In this document: piece by piece, positions 57,380-64,000 of the stretch
How the letters are laid out: each line of letters opens with the position of its first letter
Position numbering within the stretch: the first letter of the stretch is position 1
Source: Sorex araneus
Taxonomy: Eukaryota; Chordata; Mammalia; Eulipotyphla; Soricidae
Assembly: GCF_027595985.1 (NCBI RefSeq)
Contig: NC_073302.1
Coordinates: 12,755,811-12,819,810 of the forward strand
Direction: 5' to 3'
Length of the DNA stretch: 64,000 bases
The notes under the pieces: generated by a model
Seen by the model: only the letters and a program-made list of their open reading frames with translations
Databases searched by the model: none
Told to the model about the DNA's origin: nothing
Program-made: the position numbers and the translations under genes

Positions 57380-57545
57380 ATAGAACGAAAAGATTTGCCT
57401 GGAGAACCAAATGCAATTTCATATGTGTACTTAGAAGTTGTATGTGCTCATTTTTCAAAAACAACAAAAATTCCACTGCGTTATGACAATGGATTCATCT
57501 TTATTCAGACAGATAAATCTATTTACACTCCAGATGAAACATCAG
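57380..57545 (+). CDS. C5: Complement C5 (copy 3), exon 3: end of MG1, start of MG2
   Basis: Acceptor TTTTAACAG, donor GTATGA. The reading runs from IERKDLPGEP through SYVYLEVVCAHFSK and YDNGFIFIQTDKSIYTPDET, colinear with human residues near 87-132. Residue 108 is Cys where human has Ser; with Cys32 this gives two extra cysteines in or next to MG1. The exon ends with one base of a Val codon, completed by exon 4. Confidence 0.93.
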
Positions 57546-57977
57546 GTATGAGATGGGATTTTTAAAAAATTATACTTGGGGTAATATAATTATAATAAGC
57601 GCAAATATCTATGATTTTGGTGGCAGAGTTATTGCACCTCTACCAGCACCAAAGTGCCAAAGACATGACCTCTCCCCCACACACCTCCCCCCCACCGTGC
57701 CACCACCACCAGTGACCTAATGTGACTTGTGGACCATTTCTTCCTTCCATCCAAGCCTTTCCTCACAACTGATTGGTAATTTCAGTTCCGTAGTTGAACT
57801 TAAGAGTTTGTAATTAGAATGTACTCTCTATTCCATTGCTTCTCTTCCTTACAAAACATTGTAAATAAAATGATTTATCATTGTCCTTCTCCCTATGACT
57901 TATTGAATATGAGACTCTACTTCCAATCATTCTGTAAATAAAGAAAAATTTCATGTTTCATTATAGTTGAGAGAATT

Positions 57978-58237
57978 TAAGAACTGGAGTGATAGCACAG
58001 CGGCTAGGGCATTTGCCTTACACGTGGCCGACCAGGGTTTGATTCTTCCGTCCCTTTCAGAGAACCCGACAAGCTACTGAGAGTATCCAGCCCACATGGC
58101 AGAGCCTGGCAAGCTATTTATGGTGTATTACATATGCCAACAAGTTACAAGAAGTCTCACAATAGAGACGTTACTGGTCCCCACTCAAACAAATCAATGA
58201 GCAATGGGACAACAGTGCAACAGTGCTACAGAGAGAA
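57978..58237 (+). mobile_element. SOR-type SINE, long form, full length
   Basis: Complete 260-base long subtype from ACTGGAGTGATAGCACAGCG to GTGCAACAGTGCTACAG. Lies in intron 3 of C5 copy 3, tail to tail with the next SINE. Confidence 0.95.
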
Positions 58238-58239
58238 TT

Positions 58240-58485
58240 TCACTGTATCACTGTCATCCCGCTGCTCATCGAGTTGCTCAAGCGGGCACCAATAACATCT
58301 CTATTGTGAGACTTGTTACTGTTGGTGGCATATCCAATACGCCACGGGGAGCTTGCCAGGCTCTGCCTGTGGGTGAGATACTCTCGGTGGCTTGCTGGAC
58401 TCTCCAAGAGAGGTGGAGGAATCGAACTCAGGTTGGCCTCGTGCAAGGCAAACGCCCAAGCCGCTAGGTTATCACTCCAACCTTT
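58240..58485 (-). mobile_element. SOR-type SINE, long form, full length, inverted
   Basis: Complete long-subtype copy on the minus strand, from ATTTCACTGTATCACTGTCA to TAGGTTATCACTCCAACC as seen on +. Together with 57978-58237 it makes an inverted repeat of about 250 bases per arm with almost no spacer. Confidence 0.95.
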
Positions 58486-58515
58486 TATCACATATAAATG
58501 CCACAACTTATTGCT

Positions 58516-58615
58516 GTTCTTTGGGCCACACTCAGAAGGGCTCAGGCCTCACTCCTCACTTTGTGCTCTGGAATTATTCCTCATTGTGCCAGGAGATTAC
58601 AGAAAGTGTGTTGCT
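58516..58615 (-). mobile_element. SOR-type SINE fragment
   Basis: TTTGGGCCACACTCAGAAGGG to GTGCCAGGAGATTACAG; partial minus-strand copy. Confidence 0.6.
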
Positions 58616-58639
58616 ATAGAAAACCCACAAAATTTTTTC

Positions 58640-59750
58640 CTAAATTTTATTTTAGGCATGGGGGCTTACAATATTGTTAATGATGATGATTGTATATAAA
58701 CATCACCCCTACCCCTGAGTGTCTGCTCCCTCCTCTGTTGTCCAAGCATTCTCCCTTCCCCACCTTCCCCACCCAATTCCCCCTGAAGACCAGTTCTGAG
58801 TTTCTGTTACTCGCTGGATACTTGCTATACTATTGTCACTCCTTATATTCCACACATGAGAGAGATCATTCTGTGTCAGTCCCGTTCTCTCAGACTTTGT
58901 TCAGTAGGATACTCTCTAGGTCCATCCACATAGCAGAAAATTTCATGATGCAATCTTTTCTTATAGCTGAATAGTTTACTGCTACCACATTTTAAATCAT
59001 TGACTGTTGCTGGATATTTGGGTTCTTTCTGAATCTCAGCTATCTTAAATATTGCTGCTTTGGGCAAAAGTATTCATATAACGTTTATGTGTTCTTGGGA
59101 TAGGAGCCAAAGAGTGGAATCACTGGGTTATATGAGAGTTTTCTTTTTAATTTCATGAGAAGTCTCTAAACTGTTTTTCATAGAAACAACCTGATCACAA
59201 CATTCCCACCAACACTGGTTAAAGTTTCCTCTTTCACTATATCCTCCGTTTTGATAGGGATTGCACAGACTTTGTATAATGCTTTGGGAAGAATAGTCGT
59301 TTTAATTTTGTTAACTGTTCCAATACAAAAACATGGGAATTCTCTTCCTTTTCCATGTGTTCTCTGCTATGTCTTTTAAATGTGTCTAAAGCTGTTTATG
59401 TATAAGTCTTGTATCTTCTTCAGGGGTCGGGGCTCCTATGCAGTGCTTAGGGGTGCTGGGTCCACTCCAGGTGATAGTCAGGCGAGTGGTACAGTGCTAG
59501 TGTCCAGGGATGTGGGTGCTTGGACGCTGCCATGCAGGTTACTCTGGCCATGTTCAGTGGCCTCAAATGCCTCTCATCAGTATCAGAGTGTCACTTTTTT
59601 TGTAAATTGATTCTTAAGTACTTGATTCTTCACCACCATTAAGCTGATTTTGTTGTTGTTTGTTTCTTTTCAAGTACTTTATTTGCATATAGAATGCTAC
59701 GTATTTTGTGCGCTGATTTTTCCAACCTATTATTTTGCTTTGTTTATTGT
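58640..59750 (-). mobile_element. Old LINE-1 3' part in C5 intron 3
   Basis: TTTTATTTTAGGCATGGGGG (3' end side), then ORF2 remnants on the minus strand such as the reversed AGTGGAATCACTGGGTTATA segment and the 59290-59700 region. Interrupted by a diverged SINE at 59424-59578. Confidence 0.75.
59424..59578 (-). mobile_element. Diverged SOR-type SINE
   Basis: GGGGTCGGGGCTCCTATGCAG and the GTGCTTAGGGGTGCTGG stretch resemble a much-altered minus-strand SINE. Confidence 0.5.
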
Positions 59751-59757
59751 TTTTAAT

Positions 59758-60000
59758 GCTGGAGCAATAGAACAGCAGGCAGGGCGTTTGCCTTGCACAC
59801 CGCCGACCCTGGTTTGATTCCTCCATCTCTCTCGAAGAGCGCGGCAAGCTACTGAAAGTATCCCGCCTGCACGGCAGAGCCTGGCAAGCTCCCTGTGGCA
59901 TATTCTATATGCCAAAAACAGTAACAACAATTCTCACAATGGTGACGTTACTGATGCCCGCTCAAGCAAATCGATGAACATCGGGATAACAGGGATAAAG
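59758..60000 (+). mobile_element. SOR-type SINE, long form, full length
   Basis: GCTGGAGCAATAGAACAGCA head, GGTTTGATTCC B box, GCTCAAGCAAATCGATGAAC end. Confidence 0.95.
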
Positions 60001-60309
60001 TGAATAATTATTTTATTGGAGACTTTTAAGGTTTAAGAGTAAATTTTAATCTGGGGTATGGTGGTGGGAGAAAGATAGTTGATCAATGGATAAATCAAGA
60101 CAATGACTTATTTTTGTATTCTCCCCTGCCCCCATCAATGAAGTTAATTCTCAACTTATACCATATAGAATGGTTAAGAATTGATAAACCAAAGGTTAAG
60201 TTATAAATGATAAAAGCAAAATATGAGAAACATATCAGTTTAAAATATAAAAAACTTTAGGATCGTGTCCATTTCTTTTTCCAAAATGTTTTAAAAACTT
60301 TTTTAAATG

Positions 60310-60545
60310 TTTTTAAAAATTTTTCTTTTTTTTAATTAATTTATTCTTTTATTGAATCACCATGTGGAAAGTTACAAAGCTTTCAGGTTTAAGTCTCAGT
60401 TATACAGTGCTCGAACATCCATCCCTTCACCAGTGCACATATTCCACCACCAAGAATCACAGTATACCTCCCCCTCTTCCCCCCACCTCCCAAGCCCTCT
60501 ACCCTGCCTGTGTAACTGGTAAATTTCACTTTACTTTCACTTTAA
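60310..60545 (-). mobile_element. Composite retroposon R2, truncated, beside C5 exon 4
   Basis: ATTGAATCACCATGTGGAAAG to CTGGTAAATTTCACTTTACT matches 16940-17145. It ends about 30 bases before exon 4 and sits directly beside the polypyrimidine tract of that exon. Confidence 0.8.
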
Positions 60546-60577
60546 AAAAGTTTTCTATTGTGACTTTTCTTTTTCAG

Positions 60578-60648
60578 TAAAAGTTAGAGCTTATACATTT
60601 GACGAAGATCTAAAACCAGCTCAAAGAGAAGTTATGTTAACTTTTATA
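60578..60648 (+). CDS. C5: Complement C5 (copy 3), exon 4
   Basis: Acceptor CTTTTTCAG; two bases complete Val, then KVRAYTFDEDLKPAQREVML and TFI, matching [23 protein letters not shown] of human C5 (MG2 domain). The donor is GTGAGT, phase 0. The next exon (expected to begin DPEG) was not found in the remaining 3.3 kb, so intron 4 appears to continue past the window edge. Confidence 0.92.
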
Positions 60649-60679
60649 GTGAGTATGGCATTAATTTTAAATTTTTCTT

Positions 60680-61225
60680 CTTTTGAGATTTTATTTGGGA
60701 CCCAGGATATATAATACTGTTAATAACTTAGTTTCAGGCATACAAATGTTCCAAGTCTATAGCCAGAGTGACAGTATCCTTCCACCAAGGTTTCAAGATC
60801 TACACTACCCCTCACCCCAACACACACACATACACACATACACACACATACACAGACACACACACTCCCTCCTGGACTGCACATTACACTATTGGCAAAC
60901 TTAAAAAAATACTTTATTACTATACTTGGGTCACATATTGCAACAGTGTCAACACTAATGGTTTTAATGGATAAGTATCTTACCTAATCACTACCAGAGT
61001 CATTATGTTACGTTCAGTCCATTTTATCTGTCTCTCCCTAGTATGTCTCCCCACTTACTTGACATTTTTAGTTTTGTCATCAGGGGTAAGGGTCTACCAT
61101 CATCTGATACTTGAGGGTCCCCTGTCCTGCTTCTTTATATACCACAAAAGAGGTATCATCCAGTATTTATTCTGCTCCTTCTGACTTACTTTCCTGATCA
61201 AGAAACCCTAGTTTCATCCAAGTTG
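60680..61225 (-). mobile_element. Old LINE 3' end in C5 intron 4
   Basis: GAGATTTTATTTGGGACCCA start with 'ctacactacccctcacccc', a (CA)n run at about 60818-60870, then reversed ORF2-like sequence (GTTTCATCCAAGTTGCAATG). Confidence 0.6.
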
Positions 61226-61267
61226 CAATGAACTGCCTGTGGTTAAAATCAAAATTTAACCTTGATG

Positions 61268-61413
61268 TAGCACTTTCGCACTGTCCTCCCTTTTTTCATC
61301 GATTTGCTCGAGCAGGCACCAGTAACGTCTCCATTGTAAGAGGGACGGAACAATCAAACCCGGGTCAGCTGCATGCAAGGCAAACACCCTACCTGCTGTG
61401 CTATAACTGGCTT
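61268..61413 (-). mobile_element. SOR-type SINE, long form, internally deleted
   Basis: GATTTGCTCGAGCAGGCACC and GTCTCCATTGTAAGAGGG joined directly to AATCAAACCCGGGTCAGC; about 100 bases of the middle are missing. Confidence 0.9.
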
Positions 61414-61555
61414 AAATACAAAAATAATTTATGATAAGCTGAATCATAGTTTTAGTACATATGTATATATAAACACATATATGCTACAGAGCCAAACATA
61501 CTGCAAGTAAGAGATTGGGACTACAGCAACCAAGTAAAAAAAAATGTGCCTGTCC

Positions 61556-61725
61556 GGAACAATAGTATAGTGGATAGGGCATTCTCCTTGTGTGAAGCCA
61601 CCTGGGTTCTATCCCCAGCACCACATAGTGTTCCTCAGGCTTCCAGGAATGATCCTGAGCACAGACACAAGAGTACATCCTGAGCACCACTGGGTATAGC
61701 CCCAAACAAACAAACAAACAAGACA
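61556..61725 (+). mobile_element. SOR-type SINE, short form
   Basis: AACAATAGTATAGTGGATAG head, GGGTTCTATCCCC B box, (CAAA)n tail at about 61705-61720. Confidence 0.88.
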
Positions 61726-62034
61726 GTGCCTGTCAAGGAGGTAGGCTGGTGGAAACTTGGGGACATTGGCAGAGGGAAGTCAGCACTGGCGGTGGGATTG
61801 GTGTTGGAATATAGAATGCCTGAAATGTAATCACAAGTTACGTTGTAATTAACATGACTGAATATTTAGTATTTTTAATTTTAAATAAAAAAATTTCACT
61901 TGGATTTTTTTATCATATTAATAAAGAGTTTTCATTCTTTTATCTCTGGTCAAATGTGACAAAACTTATTTCAAAGCTACAATAGTACATCAATTATGTG
62001 TACAAGGTACCAATTTAAATGTTTGTGTATTTAT

Positions 62035-62180
62035 TTTGGTTTGGGGACCATACTTGGCTGTGCTCAGGGCTTATTCCTGGCTCTGTGCTCTGGGATCACT
62101 CCTGATGCCATGGGATCAAGCCCAGGTTATTTGGGTGCAAGGCAAACACCTTACTTGCTGCTCTATACCTCTGCCCCCAA
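62035..62180 (-). mobile_element. SOR-type SINE, short form
   Basis: GGGGACCATACTTGGCTGTG to GCTCTATACCTCTGCCCC on the + strand. Confidence 0.85.
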
Positions 62181-62234
62181 TTTTAGTATTATCTTATCCA
62201 ATTGGCAACCTTTTTTTAAAATAAATTATTTTTT

Positions 62235-62975
62235 TTATTGAATCATTGTGAGATACATGGTTCCAAAGCTGTTCATGGTTGAGTTTCAGTTGTATCTAAA
62301 TATTAGACCTGAATCCATAAGCTCCATGGAGGAAAATGTAGGTAGAACCCTCCTTGACATTGAAGCTAAAGGCATCTTCAAAGATGAAACAGCAGCTACC
62401 ATGCAAGTGAAAGCGAAGATAAACAAATGAAACTCCATTAAACTAAGAAGCTTCTGCATCTCAAAAGAAATGGTGACCAAAATACAGAGACAGACCTCTG
62501 AATGGGAAACATTAGTCACCCAATAACCATCAAATAGGGGTGTATATCCAAGATATATCTGTCACTGGTAGAAATTCCTAAAAAAAAAAGCATCCCACCC
62601 CATCAAAAAATGGAGAGAAAAAAATGAACCTCAAAGAAGAATTACCTCAAAGAAGAATTACAAATGGCCAAAAGGCAGATGATAAAATGCTCTACATTTT
62701 ATCTACAGGGAGATGCAAATAAAAACAACAATGAGATATCAACTCACAGAGACTGGCACACATAAAAAAGAACAAGACAACCAGAGCTGACATGCATGTG
62801 GAGAAAGGAACTCTTTCATTGTTGGTGAGAATGTCGACTGGTCTAACTTTTTGGAAAACAATATGGACATTCCTCAAGAAACTAGAAATTGAGTTCTCAT
62901 TTCACACAGTAATTCCACTTCTGGGAATAAAGGTATCTCAGAAGTGGAACAAAGTAGAAGACTCTATGCAATTCT
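62235..62975 (+). mobile_element. LINE-1 ORF2 fragment preceded by a reversed 3' UTR piece
   Basis: 62235-62296 is the LINE-1 3' end in minus orientation (TTTTTATTGAATCATTGTGAG). From 62300 ORF2 runs forward (LNIRPESISSMEENVGRTLL, ENVGRTLLDIEAKGIFKDE) to 62975, ending in mid-ORF2. Multiple stops. Confidence 0.8.
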
Positions 62976-63054
62976 GTTAAATGTGTGTGTCCTCTTGGTA
63001 ACTGTGAATCATGGACAGGTAAAGCAAGTGTGTGTGTGTTATGTAAGATGACCA

Positions 63055-63185
63055 TGACATGCATTGTCATGACAACCTTACAATGATTTTCACCTCTCCT
63101 TCTACATGAGAAAGTGGAAGTTTAGAAAACTTGAGTCACTACCATGATCATACAGATAATAACTGATTTTTCAGTTGAATATAAT
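63055..63185 (+). repeat. MIR-like element in C5 intron 4
   Basis: TTGTCATGACAACCTTACAATG followed by ACATGAGAAAGTGGAAGTTT and ACTTGAGTCACTACCATGATC, the order of the MIR core. Confidence 0.6.
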
Positions 63186-64000
63186 AAACCACGTAAAGAA
63201 AATACAGGACCAATCGAAGAACAGATCTAAGAAAAGATAGCTACTAATTATTCTGGAAGAAAGTGCTGAAGAATGAAGGCAGATTCTGATCTTGGTCTTT
63301 TAGAATACCACTGGGAAGATTGACAGGTAGAAGCTGGACTATGTCTTGGCATCTGAGAAGAAGCAGAGGTTTGAAGACATGAAAAATCAAGGTATAGGAC
63401 TGGACCAAATAATGGCTTGATCACAAAGAAATGTCTCAGAAACACTCCAGAATGATAGAGTCAAAACTTTGATATGTTACTTTGCATCAAGAGACACTGT
63501 CTGGGACAGACAGGTTTGGGTTCAGGTAGTCTTGATGGAAAGGTAAATGGCTCCACACAGCCTTGTGGATCCTTGTTAGGAGTCTCCATGGAGAGGAGAT
63601 ATTGAAGAGGTCAGAGGACATTGCTATGACATTTCCTGATGTATTGTGAGTTGATCCTGAATATGACAGGAAATCAAGAAAACCTTTTGAGTATAGCATG
63701 GAGACTTTGCCTGAAAATTATCCTAGAAGTCTCACTCAGGGAGAAGGAAAGTGAGTTTAACACCCATTCATCATTCTGTTTATGATTATTCTAAATATAA
63801 GCCTTTCTAATCGCCTTACTCTGTTATGTGTTATTAATATTTGCTAACTAACTTGAATGGCTGACAGTCTCAGACTCTATACCTGGCCAATGTTGCTGTA
63901 CCTAGTTTCAACATAGTTTCTTAGACAATATATATCTATTGAGACAATCCATCACATGCTATTTTGTATATATGAATTCATGTTTTATAGGTTGTCTGAA
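63186..64000. other. C5 copy 3 intron 4, no exon seen
   Basis: Unique sequence with no acceptor plus DPEG-like reading. A TGATCCTGAATATGACAGG stretch at 63653 has neither acceptor nor continued similarity and is not taken as exon 5. Confidence 0.5.

Noticed and set aside
63653..63675. Possible C5 exon 5 start (TGATCCTGAATATGACAGG)
   Set aside because: Lacks an acceptor and the reading does not continue like C5.
1..64000. CRISPR arrays, bacterial operons, tRNA genes
   Set aside because: No array of spaced direct repeats; all tRNA-like heads belong to SINEs; the window is mammalian.

Overview
The window is vertebrate, and specifically mammalian, nuclear DNA. It has introns with GT/AG sites, LINE-1 copies, MIR fragments, LTR elements, and about thirty copies of a tRNA-derived SINE with a polymerase III A box and B box. 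That SINE matches what I recall of the SOR family of Sorex, so the source is most likely a soricine shrew or a close relative. More than half of the window is retroelement sequence. This was judged by eye; no repeat masking was run.

The only host protein-coding locus I can identify is complement component C5, and it is present three times in tandem on the + strand. Copy 1 supplies middle exons: a possible remnant at 464-608, the C5a exon at 764-955, and exons at 14205-14271, 17721-17794 and 20765-20855. Copy 2 supplies other middle exons at 31543-31671, 32162-32262, 39310-39383 and 40475-40596. Copy 3 starts a gene with signal peptide at 55317 and has exons at 55317-55381, 56496-56688, 57380-57545 and 60578-60648, continuing beyond the right edge. 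The protein segments appear in the order middle, middle, N-terminus, and two exons are represented twice, so this cannot be one gene. Copies 1 and 2 carry stops and damaged splice sites and are mainly pseudogenic, although the C5a-coding exon of copy 1 is surprisingly intact. Copy 3 looks intact in all four exons seen and has an HNF1-like site about 90 bases upstream of its ATG. Sequence after the fourth middle exon, including an ancient LTR, is shared between copies 1 and 2 (about 18.9-23.7 kb and 40.1-47 kb).

Left part (1-31 kb): copy 1 exons interrupted by a LINE-1, a broken betaretrovirus-like provirus on the minus strand (about 4.56-9.74 kb) with a 1.1-kb pyrimidine-rich leader, further LINE-1s, a cluster of composite retroposons (16.1-17.6 kb), the shared C5 flank, and a long minus-strand LINE-1 (23.7-29.4 kb) that itself received a 0.67-kb composite retroposon. 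Middle part (31-47 kb): copy 2, a minus-strand LINE-1 (32.9-35.8 kb), two LTR-like elements (42.3-44.7 kb) and a young plus-strand LINE-1 with a perfect 18-base target duplication. Right part (47-64 kb): a LINE-1 with a 5' inversion (twin priming), older LINE-1 pieces, and the start of copy 3 with SINE-rich introns, including two full-length SINEs facing each other in intron 3.

Limits: alignments were made by eye against remembered mammalian C5. LINE and LTR boundaries are good to tens of bases except where target duplications fix them. Whether copies 1 and 2 are transcribed cannot be told from sequence.
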